Both the position numbers and the translations under genes were made by a program. Positions 18,169-28,271 of a stretch of DNA of 64,000 bases are shown here, in pieces. Every line of letters begins with the position of its first letter. The stretch's first letter is position 1. The notes below the pieces were generated by a model. It had not been told where the DNA came from. It saw nothing but the letters and a program-made list of their open reading frames with translations, and searched no databases. Origin of the DNA: Dryocola sp. LX212 (GTDB lineage Bacteria > Pseudomonadota > Gammaproteobacteria > Enterobacterales > Enterobacteriaceae); NCBI GenBank assembly GCA_041504365.1, contig CP167917.1, positions 2,294,001 to 2,358,000 on the forward strand, given 5' to 3'.

Positions 18169-19110
18169 TTATCTCAGCAGGGCAAATTCTTGCTTCAGCG
18201 CATCCAGCAGCGCATAACGCTTACGGTATTCCGAGCGTTTTTTGCTGGGAATTTCGCTCAGATCTTTTTGCGGCAGCGAAAGCGGCAGGCTGAAAAGATG
18301 AGTGTCATATTTTTCTCCACCGACCGATTTCCAGAATTCGTTATAGCTGGCGTGAAAGTGCTTGCCTTTGCTCAGGCGGTAGCGCAGCCCGCGAAATACA
18401 TGGCCTTCGTCGCTGACGCCGTATACAGCCTTGATAGTCTGCCGCTGCGCCAGCAGCCACAGAGTTTCCATCAGCAGTCGCTTGGGGAAAAGGCCATGAC
18501 AGACTTTAGTAGCGATTTTAATTGTCTGATGCGGTACGTGACGGCTCGCGCCCTGCAGCCCGCCGATGACAATCTGCTGCTTGCCCGCTGAACCCGTGAC
18601 GCAAAAAGTAACCGATGCCAGCAGCGTTTCGTTCATATACAGCCACAGCGTACTTTCCCCTTCACGCTCCGCACCGCTGGCGGAGCTGGCGCGAACAGTT
18701 ATCTCCTCACCCTCTTTCCCCGTCAGGTGAATTAACGGGACTTTATCCACTGAGGTCAGCGCCTGGCCTAACTGTCCTGCATCAAGCCTGTCTATAAACG
18801 CGTAGTGACTAACAATAGCATCGACGCGTGAAGCCGCGCCCAGGCCCAGATGCAAATAATGACGATGGATTTTACTGGGTAATGTTTTCTGGGCCGAAAG
18901 CAGCGCCGAAAAATGACGATTGCGTGTCATCTCGTTAAAGAAACGCAGCGTCTGGCGGGGGGCTAAGAGCGTGCGCAGACAGAATTTTGCCCGATAGGCT
19001 TTTTCACGCCAGATATCAGCGGGAATAAGTCCTCCGCCAATTAAAGCCATAATCGTCGACAGCCCTGTATTTTCAGCCTGCAGCGTCTCGTGCTGGTCAA
19101 GAATAGTCAT
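18169..19110 (-). CDS. VirK/YbjX family protein (DUF535)
   Basis: A 313-residue soluble protein of the DUF535 family, to which Shigella/Salmonella VirK and E. coli YbjX belong. Characteristic parts are RHYLHLGLGAASRVDAIVSHY (about 90-112), VIGGLQGA near 190, and the C-terminal LSKGKHFHASYNEFWKSVGG...LPQKDLSEIPSKKRSEYRKRYALLDAL. Family members are tied to resistance to antimicrobial peptides or late survival inside host cells, but the biochemical role is unknown. ATG 19110 has a purine-rich ribosome site; the frame upstream begins with TTG and is less likely. Confidence 0.85.
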   Translation of the reverse strand: MTILDQHETLQAENTGLSTIMALIGGGLIPADIWREKAYRAKFCLRTLLAPRQTLRFFNEMTRNRHFSALLSAQKTLPSKIHRHYLHLGLGAASRVDAIVSHYAFIDRLDAGQLGQALTSVDKVPLIHLTGKEGEEITVRASSASGAEREGESTLWLYMNETLLASVTFCVTGSAGKQQIVIGGLQGASRHVPHQTIKIATKVCHGLFPKRLLMETLWLLAQRQTIKAVYGVSDEGHVFRGLRYRLSKGKHFHASYNEFWKSVGGEKYDTHLFSLPLSLPQKDLSEIPSKKRSEYRKRYALLDALKQEFALLR

Positions 19111-19232
19111 TTCCCCTCGCCTCAGAATCCTTAAATTCAACGGGCAAAGTTTATGAGGGGGAACTTATACGTAATTACAACGGCGTTATGAAAACTTCGG
19201 GCCGGTCGGTATTGAGCACGGAATGTAAAAAC

Positions 19233-19748
19233 TCAATGACCGACGGATTTTTGATGGATCGCTTTCATCTTTTGCATCTCATTTTCAGCGCGACGGAGAA
19301 TATCCGCCCTGCCGGAAAACACCAGCTCATTGTATTCGACAATGCCCACCGAATAATTGAGCTGCCACGGCTGGCCGGAGGTGCGATTAAAGTCACCTAC
19401 CTGCTCACGCAGATACTCCAGCGCAATAAAGGCACCGGCTTCGTCCGTATCGGCAAAAATAATCGCAAACTTGTCACCGCCGGCACGGGCAATGACGTCA
19501 GTATCGCGGAAAGCATTTTTCATCAGGCCAGCCATTGCTACAAGCGCTTTATCGCCCTCTTCAAGACCGCAGCGGCTATTGATCTGCCCAAAATTATCAA
19601 GACCGATAAACGTAATACTGAGCGGCTCGGCCCGGCGTTGGGACGCCACCATCAGGTAATCCGCAAGGAGATTGAACCCCCGCTGATTCAGCAGGCCGGT
19701 GAGTTCATCAGTGGTTGCGACGTCACGCGGTGGGGATTCAGAATTCAT
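19233..19748 (-). CDS. Stand-alone degenerate GGDEF protein (GGDKF) with intact RxxD site
   Basis: A 171-residue protein that is only a GGDEF domain. The domain begins at TDELTGLLNQRGF; the signature reads GGDKF instead of GGDEF/GGEEF, and the first metal-binding Asp of the DxD segment is replaced (FIGLDNF, Gly where Asp is normal). Cyclase activity is therefore unlikely. The inhibitory site RxxD is kept (RDTD, five residues before GGDKF), so the protein may bind cyclic-di-GMP as a receptor. Good ribosome site (AGGAAGG). It follows a membrane GGEEF cyclase gene by 60 bp on the same strand, suggesting a producer/receptor pair. Confidence 0.8.
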   Translation of the reverse strand: MNSESPPRDVATTDELTGLLNQRGFNLLADYLMVASQRRAEPLSITFIGLDNFGQINSRCGLEEGDKALVAMAGLMKNAFRDTDVIARAGGDKFAIIFADTDEAGAFIALEYLREQVGDFNRTSGQPWQLNYSVGIVEYNELVFSGRADILRRAENEMQKMKAIHQKSVGH

Positions 19749-19808
19749 GAGCTGCCTTCCTGTGGGTAAAATTTCCAGATAAAAGACCAGCTACGCTTCG
19801 TCCTCGGC

Positions 19809-21284
19809 TTAGGGAGCAGATTGTAAAGAGGCGCTAACGTCCTGCGGGCCAACGGATGATGTGCTGGTCTGGTTGCGGCCATTGCGTTTCGAAGTATAGA
19901 GGTTCCTGTCCGCCTCATGGACCAGCTCGTTAAAAAGATCCAGTAATGGGCTACGGGTGATGCTGGCCGTTGCAAGCCCGACGCTGACGGTGACATATAG
20001 GCTCTCCTGCTGATAGCGGAAAGAATCCAGCTCTATGCTTTTGCGCACCCGCTCTGCCAGGGCAAAGCCCTGAGCCTCATTTTCTACGCCTGCCACGACT
20101 ACAAACTCCTCGCCTCCCATGCGTGCCACCAGCCCTTTTTCCCCGACAGCTTGCCGTAGCTTAGTGGCGAAAGAGGCCAGGACTATGTCGCCGCACTCGT
20201 GGCCGTAGTTATCGTTAATGCGCTTGAAGAAATCGATATCCAGCAGCATGACGCACAGGATGGAATTATCTTTTCCGGCTAACGGGTGCCGCGCCGTTTT
20301 CAGCGATTCAAACAGGCCAGAGCGGGAATAGACGCCGGTCAGATAATCGAAATCGGCGCGCAGCGAGGTCTGCTTAATCAGCTGGTTAATGGCATCCACG
20401 CTCACGGACACAATTAGCGGGCAGATGGCAATGGTGGCGATCCCCAGCCGTGCGGAAAACATCTGGTTTACCAGCAGCGGCTGGTCGGCATTAATGCTAA
20501 TCACCGAGCTGGCCACCAGAATGATTTCCGTGCCGCCGGTCAGCAGCGTGACCAGCGCCGTAATCGGCAGCGGGTAGCGAATGGCACACCAGATAAGCGC
20601 CGGTAGCGGGAACGCCAGGCTGCCCGCACCGCCGATGACCACCGAGGCACAAAGAGAAACCACCAGCCCCACCAGGGGATAGAGTTTTGAGAGTCTGAAC
20701 GGGGGGATTTTGCTCCAGTCCGGCCATTTTGCCGACAGCAGGCACGGGAGCATCAGCACCCCGGTGGAAAATTGCTCGCTGACCCAGTCGGCATATAATG
20801 GTAACAATCTGGGATAATCGCCAATGTTATCAACTGAACCAAGTGCGCCGACTAAAGAGCAAAATATCGCGCCAATCAGGCTAAAGTGAAAAATATTAAA
20901 AGCGTTAACCGCCCAGTTATTGTCGCTGTGCTGATAAGAATAACGAAGTAATAATCGCGCGACGGTAATAATAAATACCATATTTGAACAATTGATGATT
21001 AACGACTGCCAGCCCCAGGAGGCAGTGAAGGCGTCGTAGACGATCATCGCGCAGTAGCACAGGGCGTAGTAAAGCGCACGGTTAAGAAAGGGATTGCGAA
21101 CGAAGACCGCCGCCAGCACGGCGTTTAGCGGCCAGAAAAGCGACAGTTCGTCTATCAGACGCAGCGCGGCGCCAAAGAAATAAAACAGCGTGGTGATAAC
21201 AAATATCCCGATAGCATTGACCAGCGTTTTGTCCGGGGAAAATAGAACCAACTTCTTGTGGCTAGCCATGCGATTCAGATTCAT
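19809..21284 (-). CDS. Membrane diguanylate cyclase (GGEEF), DgcF-like
   Basis: A 491-residue protein with about eight membrane helices in residues 20-300 (MASE1-like sensor) followed by a GGDEF domain: DYLTGVYSRSGLFE, metal-binding MLLDIDFFKRINDNYGHECGD, and the active signature GGEEF near 405. No RxxD inhibitory site is seen at the usual place before the signature (VGEK), so product inhibition may be absent. The C-terminal 25 residues are polar and probably disordered. In E. coli the cyclase gene dgcF (yneF) lies beside uxaB, so this may be its orthologue, but three genes separate them here. Start at 21284 or the Met five codons later. Confidence 0.8.
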   Translation of the reverse strand: MNLNRMASHKKLVLFSPDKTLVNAIGIFVITTLFYFFGAALRLIDELSLFWPLNAVLAAVFVRNPFLNRALYYALCYCAMIVYDAFTASWGWQSLIINCSNMVFIITVARLLLRYSYQHSDNNWAVNAFNIFHFSLIGAIFCSLVGALGSVDNIGDYPRLLPLYADWVSEQFSTGVLMLPCLLSAKWPDWSKIPPFRLSKLYPLVGLVVSLCASVVIGGAGSLAFPLPALIWCAIRYPLPITALVTLLTGGTEIILVASSVISINADQPLLVNQMFSARLGIATIAICPLIVSVSVDAINQLIKQTSLRADFDYLTGVYSRSGLFESLKTARHPLAGKDNSILCVMLLDIDFFKRINDNYGHECGDIVLASFATKLRQAVGEKGLVARMGGEEFVVVAGVENEAQGFALAERVRKSIELDSFRYQQESLYVTVSVGLATASITRSPLLDLFNELVHEADRNLYTSKRNGRNQTSTSSVGPQDVSASLQSAP

Positions 21285-21596
21285 ATGTAGGCGTTCACGT
21301 GACGGGAAAATAAGCCCGTGGGAGAGAGAGGAAATTTGAATTTATAGTAGCATGTTTTCCCACCACCCGATCGGATGAGTCTGATTAAGTAATAAATTCA
21401 AAACCCTGCTGATAACGAGGATAATAATCTTTCATTAACCGCAATATACCAAAGGGTATTTGGGCTGGCGTTTTTTCAGGATATTTGGCCGCTCTCCACG
21501 GCTGTCGTCCGTCCGGGAGGAAAAAGACAAAAACCTGTCCCTGATAAACATCAATGCGCTACAGTGGGATGTTGATAAATTGTTAAGGAACGCCCC
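21285..21596. other. Divergent intergenic region cyclase / LysR regulator
   Basis: About 310 bp between divergent genes. It carries both promoters; an AT-rich part lies at 21320-21430. No recognisable operator. The 60-codon open frame at 21460 lacks a ribosome site and is not accepted. Confidence 0.4.
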
Positions 21597-22496
21597 TTGC
21601 CCAACTTCGATTTACAGGATCTTTACGCCTTCCTCGCCCTGAGCGAGCACGGCAGCTTCCGCTACGCCGCCGAGGCTATCTGTATTTCACAGTCCGCGCT
21701 GAGCCGCCGCATTGAAAAGCTGGAGAACCTGCTGGGCGTCAGATTGTTTGACAGAACCACCCGCCGGGTCACGCTAACGCAGATCGGCAAAACCTTCGCG
21801 CCGCGGGCGCAGCATCTGCTGCTTGAATTTGAGGATGCTTTAGCGGGGATTGGCGACCGCGCGGCGCACGGAACGGGGCTGGTTACGGTTGCCTGCGTTC
21901 CCTCCGCGGCGAACTATTTTATGCCGCAGGTGATAACCCGCTTCAGAACGCGCTTCCCGAAAGCGAGGATTAAAGTTGTCGACACCAGCGCGGGGGAAGT
22001 TGCTTCGGCTGTTCAGCACCACCAGGCGGATTTTGGCCTGAGCTTTCTGTCCAGTATCGACATCGGCCTGATCTTTATGCCGCTGGTAGATGAAACCTAC
22101 CGCGCCGTCTGCCGCCGGGACGATCCGCTGGCCCGGCGCGCCAGCCTCAGCTGGGCGGAGTTTTTCGCGGGCGACTATATCTGGCTGGATAAACCGTCGG
22201 GGAACCGGCAGCTTCTCGATCAGGCTCTCGGCAGCATCAAGCCCGCCAGGCCGCCGGTATGTGAAACGCGACACGTTACGGCGATGCTCAGCATGGTCAA
22301 TGCCGGGTTGGGTATAGCGGCAGCTCCGGAGATGGCCGTGCCGGACTACGCTGGCTCGTCACTGGTGCAGATTCCCCTCACCGACCCGGTAGTAAAACGC
22401 CAGGTCGGGCTCGTCAAAAAAGCGGGTAAAGCGCTCTCCCCGCTTGCCGCCGGGCTTGAAGCCGAGATCGTCTCTTTTTATCAGGCCAGCGCTTAA
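21597..22496 (+). CDS. LysR-family transcriptional regulator
   Basis: A 299-residue LysR regulator with the N-terminal winged helix-turn-helix (FLALSEHGSFRYAAEAICISQSALSRRIEKLENLLGVRLFDRTTR, in parts, about 9-55) and a C-terminal effector-binding domain. It starts with TTG at 21597, supported by AAGGAA seven bases upstream and by the normal family start. It converges on the binding-protein gene (stop codons overlap by 4 bp), so it probably controls that module. The effector may be a tricarboxylate, by analogy with TcuR of the Salmonella tricarballylate genes; this is inference. Confidence 0.85.
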   Translation: MPNFDLQDLYAFLALSEHGSFRYAAEAICISQSALSRRIEKLENLLGVRLFDRTTRRVTLTQIGKTFAPRAQHLLLEFEDALAGIGDRAAHGTGLVTVACVPSAANYFMPQVITRFRTRFPKARIKVVDTSAGEVASAVQHHQADFGLSFLSSIDIGLIFMPLVDETYRAVCRRDDPLARRASLSWAEFFAGDYIWLDKPSGNRQLLDQALGSIKPARPPVCETRHVTAMLSMVNAGLGIAAAPEMAVPDYAGSSLVQIPLTDPVVKRQVGLVKKAGKALSPLAAGLEAEIVSFYQASA

Positions 22497-23287
22497 GCTG
22501 CGCAGTCGTTCAGTTTGGCTGGCAAAACAGTAAGCCCGGTTTTCTCTACCGTGGCCTTCGCGTCTGCGGAGGCAAGATAGCAAAGCAGCTGGCGGGCGTG
22601 CTGCTGGTGGGAAGATTTCGCCACCACGGCTCCGGCAAAACGGGTCACATACTGCACAGACTCGGGTACGGGGCCAATAAATGTGGCTCCTGGCACCGGC
22701 AGCAGCTCGCTTATCTGCTGAAAGCCGATCTCCTCATCACCTTTCGCAACCACCGTGGCAACGGGGATCTTTTCGATCATCTTCGCCTTCGCCCTGACCT
22801 CGTCCGCAATGCCTAACTTGATGAAAAAATCGCTCTGCACGTAGCGCCCGCTGGCGCTGTCGGAATAGGCGACAGATTTCGCCTGCAATAACACCTTCCT
22901 GAGTGACTCCACGGTGCTGATGTCCGGCACGGGGCTGCCCTTGCGCACCACGGCGCCAATACGGGAATCCGCCAGCTCCGTTCTGCTGCCGGACGCGATC
23001 CTGCCGGAATGCTGTAGCGCATCCAGCGCGTAGCCCACCATAATCACCACATCCGCCTGCTGGCCGTTATCAAGACGATTAGGGATCGCCTCGGGAGATT
23101 TTCCCATCGACGGGCCGTGAATGATGCGCAGCGTATCGCCGGTTTTTTGTTGATATCCCGGAGCCAGCCCGTCAAGAGCGGCGGAAAAACCGCCGGAGAT
23201 CATTACGGTAATGTCCTGCGCGTTAGCAACGGCGCTGAAGCTGCCCGCTACCAGCAGCAGCGGGATGAATACGGCCTGATTTTTCAC
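22493..23287 (-). CDS. ModA-like periplasmic substrate-binding protein
   Basis: A 264-residue secreted protein (signal peptide ending ANA-QDI) of the molybdate-type binding protein fold (SBP_bac_11), with [23 protein letters not shown] near 27-50, [15 protein letters not shown] near 140 and [17 protein letters not shown] near 180. The anion-contact residues of ModA are not obviously kept, so molybdate is doubtful. No ABC permease or ATPase is near. Its ATG overlaps by 4 bp the stop of an MFS transporter gene, implying coupled translation and a shared substrate. It may deliver or sense an organic anion. Confidence 0.75.
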   Translation of the reverse strand: MKNQAVFIPLLLVAGSFSAVANAQDITVMISGGFSAALDGLAPGYQQKTGDTLRIIHGPSMGKSPEAIPNRLDNGQQADVVIMVGYALDALQHSGRIASGSRTELADSRIGAVVRKGSPVPDISTVESLRKVLLQAKSVAYSDSASGRYVQSDFFIKLGIADEVRAKAKMIEKIPVATVVAKGDEEIGFQQISELLPVPGATFIGPVPESVQYVTRFAGAVVAKSSHQQHARQLLCYLASADAKATVEKTGLTVLPAKLNDCAA

Positions 23288-24600
23288 GCCTTCTCCTTAG
23301 CCAGACGGGCGGTACCGAACTGCTGATGTGAAGCGCGGCGGTAGAGATACAGGGTTGCCAGCAGCGCGCAGACAGCAGCGAAGCTCATCCAGTAGCCGGG
23401 GGCGGCTTTGTCGCCGGTGTACTGAATCAGCGCCGTTGAGACAGCCGGGGTGAAGCCGCCAAACAGGGCTGTCGCCAGGCTGTAGGCCAGCGAGAAGCCC
23501 GCAACCCGAACCTCCAGCGGCATGATTTCGGTGAGCGCAGGGACCATCGCCCCGTTGTACATGCCATAGATAAATGACAGCCACAGCAGCACGCCCAGCA
23601 TCATGCTGAAATCGGGGGCGTGGGTAAGCATCCGCAGCGCGGGCCAGGTTGTGGCGATTGCCAGCACGGTCATCGCCAGTAGCACGGGTTTGCGTCCGAT
23701 GCGGTCAGAAACCATGCCGCCAATCGGCAACCAGATAAAGTTGGAAATGGCGACCAGCAAAGTAACGAGCAGGCTGTCCGATGCGCTAAGGTGCAGCACT
23801 TTCTTGCCAAAGGTTGGCGCGTACACCGTGATCAGGTAGAAAGCCGTCGTGGTCATCGCCACCATAAACATCCCGGCCAGCACCACGTGCCAGTTCGCCA
23901 TTAAAATCCTGACGGACTGTTTTAACGTCGGGTGGCTCTGGCGTTTGGCATATTCCGCCGTCTCGTTGAGATTTTTACGCAGGATGAAAATAAAAGGCAC
24001 GATCAGGCAGCCGATGGCGAAGGGTATTCTCCAGCCCCAGTCATGAATCGTCGATTCGCTAAGGGCCTGATTAAGGATATAGCCCAGCGCTGCCGCCGCC
24101 ATAATGGAAACCTGCTGGCTGCCGGACTGCCAGCTGGTGTAGAACCCCCTGCGGTTCGGCGTCGCCATCTCCGCCAGATAGACGGACACGCCGCCCAGCT
24201 CTGCTCCGGCAGAGAATCCTTGCAGTAAGCGCCCGCTGAGCACCAGCAGCGGCGCCCAGATGCCGATAGTGTCGTATCCCGGCACGAGCACAATCAGAAA
24301 CGTCCCCGTCGCCATAATAGACAAGGTGCCAATCAGGCCTTTTCGACGCCCTACTTTGTCAATCCATGCACCGAGGATCACCGCGCCCAGCGGGCGCATC
24401 AGGAAGCCTGCCCCGAAGACGCCAAAGGTCATCATCAGCGAGGTGAATTCATTTTCCGCCGGGAAGAAGGTATGGGCGATGTAGGTGGCATAAAAGCCAA
24501 ACAGGAAAAAGTCGAACTGCTCGAGGAAGTTTCCCGACGTGACCTGCAGGATCGCTTTGGCCTTCGCGCGGACGGTGGTAAGAGGGATAGCAGCTGGCAT
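23284..24600 (-). CDS. MFS transporter of the MHS family, TcuC/CitA-like
   Basis: A 438-residue, 12-helix transporter. It shows the family motif [20 protein letters not shown] (about 22-41), the loop [20 protein letters not shown] and the second [13 protein letters not shown], and is strongly similar to the tricarballylate/proton symporter TcuC of Salmonella and to citrate carriers such as CitA. Transport of a tricarboxylate (tricarballylate, citrate, aconitate) is likely, but the enzymes TcuA and TcuB are absent. It is the first gene of a pair with the ModA-like protein (4-bp overlap). Confidence 0.85.
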   Translation of the reverse strand: MPAAIPLTTVRAKAKAILQVTSGNFLEQFDFFLFGFYATYIAHTFFPAENEFTSLMMTFGVFGAGFLMRPLGAVILGAWIDKVGRRKGLIGTLSIMATGTFLIVLVPGYDTIGIWAPLLVLSGRLLQGFSAGAELGGVSVYLAEMATPNRRGFYTSWQSGSQQVSIMAAAALGYILNQALSESTIHDWGWRIPFAIGCLIVPFIFILRKNLNETAEYAKRQSHPTLKQSVRILMANWHVVLAGMFMVAMTTTAFYLITVYAPTFGKKVLHLSASDSLLVTLLVAISNFIWLPIGGMVSDRIGRKPVLLAMTVLAIATTWPALRMLTHAPDFSMMLGVLLWLSFIYGMYNGAMVPALTEIMPLEVRVAGFSLAYSLATALFGGFTPAVSTALIQYTGDKAAPGYWMSFAAVCALLATLYLYRRASHQQFGTARLAKEKA

Positions 24601-24855
24601 TCAGCACTCCATTATTAACAACTTCGTTAATTGTCAGTAACTTTTTGATAACCAACAGAGTGCGCCCGCCGCGACGCGGACATAAGTGCAATTTATGCAT
24701 CTATTGATGCGTTCTGCACATTAATAGCCTGCTAATCTTTATTTTACGCTCCTGCCTGCCCGGCTACGTTCGCCGAAGTGATTTTAAGTAATGTGATGTC
24801 GTACACATTCAGCTGTGGCCGGTGATAGCGACTCGTCCCTGAGTCGCCGCAGGCT
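24601..24855. other. Intergenic region with a hairpin after rhmA
   Basis: Holds the promoter of the transporter/binding-protein pair. A 7-bp stem hairpin (GCGACTC..GAGTCGC) lies at 24828-24847 just after the rhmA stop; it has no T-run, so a terminator role is uncertain. Confidence 0.4.
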
Positions 24856-25656
24856 CTAGTAGCTCTGCTTATCGCTCTCGGGGATACCGCCGGTGAAGAG
24901 CGCGAGACGCGCGTCCAGGGCCTGGGTATAAAGCATGGTATCCACGCCTACGGCGACGAAGTTTGCTCCCCACTCAATGCACCTGTGCGCCATATCCGGG
25001 CTCACCGCCAGAAAGCCCGCCGCTTTACCCGCGCGGCGAATCTGCCGAATACTCTGCTCTATTATTTTTTGTACCTCGGGATGATCGGCATTATCAGGAT
25101 ATCCAAGCGAGGCGGAGAGATCCGCCGGACCGATAAAGACGCCGTCAATGCCCTCCACCTCCAGAATCTCGTCGAGGTTATCCAGCGCCATTTTGCTTTC
25201 AACCTGAATCAGCACGCACAGCTCCTCGTTTGCCTGCGCCATGTAGTTTCCCACGCGCCCCCAGCGGGCAGCGCGGGCAACGCTTGCCCCTACGCCCCGC
25301 GTCCCCAGCGGCGGATAGCGGGTCGCGCTGACGATGTCACGAGCCTGCTCTGCGGTATCCACCATCGGTATCAGCAGCGTTCTGGCCCCGATATCCAGCA
25401 TCTGCTTAATGAGGCTTTTCTGCCCTTCAACGGGCCGGATCACCGGCTGGCTGCGGTAGGCCGCAATAGCCTGCAGCTGATGATAAAGGTCCTGTACGGT
25501 ATTGGGGGCATGTTCTCCGTCGATTAACAGCCAGTCGTAATCCGCCGTGGCGGCGATCTCCGCTAAATACGATGACGTGCTGCTGAGCCACAGCCCCAGC
25601 TGCACCCTGCCCGCCAGTAAGCCCTGCTTAAACGGATTGCTTAAAACCGAATTCAT
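24856..25656 (-). CDS. rhmA: 2-keto-3-deoxy-L-rhamnonate aldolase
   Basis: A 266-residue class II aldolase of the HpcH/HpaI family, almost the length of E. coli RhmA/YfaU (267) and highly similar ([32 protein letters not shown] in parts, about 21-52). Expected metal ligands are in VQVES (Glu near 153) and GPADLS (Asp near 179). It splits 2-keto-3-deoxy-L-rhamnonate to pyruvate and L-lactaldehyde. It is the last gene of the rhmR-rhmD-rhmT-rhmA operon, 15 bp after rhmT. Confidence 0.92.
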   Translation of the reverse strand: MNSVLSNPFKQGLLAGRVQLGLWLSSTSSYLAEIAATADYDWLLIDGEHAPNTVQDLYHQLQAIAAYRSQPVIRPVEGQKSLIKQMLDIGARTLLIPMVDTAEQARDIVSATRYPPLGTRGVGASVARAARWGRVGNYMAQANEELCVLIQVESKMALDNLDEILEVEGIDGVFIGPADLSASLGYPDNADHPEVQKIIEQSIRQIRRAGKAAGFLAVSPDMAHRCIEWGANFVAVGVDTMLYTQALDARLALFTGGIPESDKQSY

Positions 25657-25671
25657 AAACTTCCCTCCAGG

Positions 25672-26958
25672 TTAGGAACGCTGCGGATCGGCAAGCGGAT
25701 TCTGCTTTGCCACGCTCAGCGTAAAAATAATTAACGAGCCAACAACGGCGATCCCCGCCAGAGCAAGCAGCCCCGCAGCGTGGCTGTTAAAAGCCTTCTC
25801 TGCCTCCACGCGAATAAGCGGTGCGAGAAATCCGCCCACGGCCCCGAACAAATTCACAAAGCCGATGCCTGCGGCCAACGCCGTGCCGGACAGCAGCTGG
25901 GTAGGCATCGTCCAGAACACGGGCTGCACGGCGATAAATCCAACCGCCGCGATGCACAGCGCCAAAATGGCAAGTACAGGGCTGACGAGTCCGGAGACAC
26001 CGATGCCAAGCCCCGCGGCAAGCAGCGTCAGCGCCGCCACGTTGCGGCGGTCGCCGGTTCTGTCGGAATAGCGCGGTATGAACCAGGTGCCGAACAGCGC
26101 GGCCACCCAGGGAATGGCGGTGACCAGGGAAGCAGTAAAACCGACTTTAGTGCCCATCAGCTGCGCGACCTGGGTCGGCAGGAAGAAAATCAGCCCGTAC
26201 ACGGCAATCTGAATAGTCATGTAGATAATCGCGAGCTGCCAGACGCGGCCATTGCTGATGGCATCCCTGAAGCGAGAAGCAGTTTTGGTTTGCTCTTCGC
26301 TCGCCAGCTGCGCTAACAGCACCTGCTTTTCCTCATCACTCAGAAAGCGGGCTTTCTGCGGCGTATCGTCCAGATAAAAGAAGGTAAAGACCCCGGCGGC
26401 CACCGCCAGAAGTCCCTCAATCAGGAACATCCAGTACCAGCCCGGGCTGCCCATAAAACCATGCATCTCGAGCAGCGCACCGGAAAGCGGCGAGCCAAGC
26501 GTTAAGGCCAGCGGTGCCCCCATGTAAAACATGCCCATAATGGCGGCGCGGTTTTGCTGCGGGAACCACTGGGAGGTGAGATAAATCATGCCGGGGAAGA
26601 AGCCTGCTTCAGCGGCCCCAAGCAGGGTGCGCACCAGCAGAAACTTTGCTTCCGTGTCCGCATAACCCATGGCGGCAGAGAGTAATCCCCACAGCAGCGT
26701 GGTCCCCCCAATCCATCTGCGCGCCCCCCACCTGCGCATCAAAAGATTCGCCGGAACGCCAAGCAGAGCGTACACCACGAAAAATATACCGGCGCCAAGA
26801 GCATAGGCTTCGTTGCTCAACCCGGTATCAATCTGATAGGTCTCTTTGGCAAAGCCGATGTTTGAGCGGTCAAGAAAGGCCAGAATATAAAGCGCCAGCA
26901 TGAACGGGATCAGCCGCGCCCGATTCTTCTTCACCGCGCTCTTCAGAATTAAATCCAT
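25672..26958 (-). CDS. rhmT: L-rhamnonate transporter (MFS)
   Basis: A 428-residue, 12-helix transporter of the anion:cation symporter branch of the MFS, close in size and place to E. coli RhmT/YfaV. Typical parts are the N-terminal LYILAFLDRSNIGFAK, and the A-type loop RWGARRWIGG. Rhamnonate uptake is inferred from its place between rhmD and rhmA. The ATG at 26958 has GAGG about nine bases upstream; the frame before it begins with TTG. Confidence 0.88.
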   Translation of the reverse strand: MDLILKSAVKKNRARLIPFMLALYILAFLDRSNIGFAKETYQIDTGLSNEAYALGAGIFFVVYALLGVPANLLMRRWGARRWIGGTTLLWGLLSAAMGYADTEAKFLLVRTLLGAAEAGFFPGMIYLTSQWFPQQNRAAIMGMFYMGAPLALTLGSPLSGALLEMHGFMGSPGWYWMFLIEGLLAVAAGVFTFFYLDDTPQKARFLSDEEKQVLLAQLASEEQTKTASRFRDAISNGRVWQLAIIYMTIQIAVYGLIFFLPTQVAQLMGTKVGFTASLVTAIPWVAALFGTWFIPRYSDRTGDRRNVAALTLLAAGLGIGVSGLVSPVLAILALCIAAVGFIAVQPVFWTMPTQLLSGTALAAGIGFVNLFGAVGGFLAPLIRVEAEKAFNSHAAGLLALAGIAVVGSLIIFTLSVAKQNPLADPQRS

Positions 26959-27043
26959 AGCGAATATCCTCAATGAGGTCGTTTTTAAGTGACAACGTCA
27001 CGTTTACTTCATGCTATTTGGCTGCAAAACGTGACGCTTAAAA

Positions 27044-28249
27044 TTAATGGCTGTAAGGACGTTTCAGCTTGAGATCCCTGTTTAGCTCTACGCCGAAGCC
27101 GGGCTTATCCAGCACTGACTTATGCATGCGCCCTTTCATCGGCACCGGCTCATTGAGCAGAATAGGGTCGAACTGCGGTCGCAGAGTTGAGCAGTCCGGG
27201 CTGGTCATCAGGAATTCGCTGAACGGCGTATTGGTGAAAGTGATCACCGCATGGTGGGAATAAACCGAAGAACCGTGGGGCACAACCAGCTGGCCGCGCG
27301 ACTTCGCGATGGCGGCAATTTCAACAAGCGTAGTCAGCCCGCCGCACCAGCCCACGTCCGGCTGCATAATATCTATACCGGTCTCCCCAAGCGTGCGGAA
27401 GGAATGTAGCGTACCGTGGTGTTCGCCGCTTGTTACCATCATCCCCGCAGGCGCGTTCCTTTTGAGTTCGCGGTAGCCTTCGTATTGCTGCGGCGGCAGG
27501 CACTCTTCAATCCATTTCAGATTGTAGGGCGCGCAGGCGTGGGCAAGCCGCGTGGCGTAATTCACGTCCTGACTCATCCAGCAGTCGAGCATTAGCCAGA
27601 AGTCATCGCCGCATTTCTCGCGGTATTCAGCCACCATCGCCGCATCTTTGCGGATCCCGGCATCGCCGTCGTGCGGGCCATAATGGGCGGGCATTTTCCC
27701 ACCGATGAACCCCATCTCTTTGGCAAGATCCGGGCGTGCGCCGGTCGCATAAAACTGTATTTCGTCACGCACCGCACCGCCCAGAAGCTTGTAGACGGGA
27801 AGCCCGACGACCCTGCCGAACAGATCCCAGAGCGCAAGGTCAATACAGGAAATGGTGTTCATCACCAGGCCGCCGGAGCCGGAGTAATACATCGTGGCGC
27901 CCAGCATCTGATCGTGGATAAGCCTGATGTCGCTGACGCACCTGCCCTCAATAAAGCGGTTGAGGTGTTTTTCAACGATAAAGCAGCCCATTTCCCCGGC
28001 GGTGGACACGGCAAAACCAACCTGCCCGTTATCCGCTTCCACCTCTACCACCAGCGTGCCCAGCACGTTAATACCAAACGACTGGCGCGACTGCTCATAC
28101 TGCTTGTATTTGCTCATTGGCGTGGCGATATGATCGTCGATCCAGTGCTGATTGCCCTGATCGTGATAGTCCGCCCCGCCGCTGCCCTTTTCGGCGGTTG
28201 CCCCGCCCAGGTACCATGCACGCACTTCTTTGATTTTAGGTAAGTTCAT
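27044..28249 (-). CDS. rhmD: L-rhamnonate dehydratase
   Basis: A 401-residue enolase-superfamily enzyme matching E. coli RhmD/YfaW. Metal-binding acids lie in [10 protein letters not shown] (near 220), WIEECLPP (near 247) and VTSGEHHG (near 275), and the catalytic His in [12 protein letters not shown] (near 325). It removes water from L-rhamnonate to give 2-keto-3-deoxy-L-rhamnonate. Second gene of the operon, 22 bp after rhmR. Confidence 0.93.
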   Translation of the reverse strand: MNLPKIKEVRAWYLGGATAEKGSGGADYHDQGNQHWIDDHIATPMSKYKQYEQSRQSFGINVLGTLVVEVEADNGQVGFAVSTAGEMGCFIVEKHLNRFIEGRCVSDIRLIHDQMLGATMYYSGSGGLVMNTISCIDLALWDLFGRVVGLPVYKLLGGAVRDEIQFYATGARPDLAKEMGFIGGKMPAHYGPHDGDAGIRKDAAMVAEYREKCGDDFWLMLDCWMSQDVNYATRLAHACAPYNLKWIEECLPPQQYEGYRELKRNAPAGMMVTSGEHHGTLHSFRTLGETGIDIMQPDVGWCGGLTTLVEIAAIAKSRGQLVVPHGSSVYSHHAVITFTNTPFSEFLMTSPDCSTLRPQFDPILLNEPVPMKGRMHKSVLDKPGFGVELNRDLKLKRPYSH

Positions 28250-28271
28250 GAGTCTGTCTCCTTACGTTACG

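Noticed and set aside
22493-23287. Calling the binding protein molybdate-binding ModA
   Set aside because: The fold is similar, but there are no modBC genes and it is coupled to an MFS carrier, so the name would be misleading.
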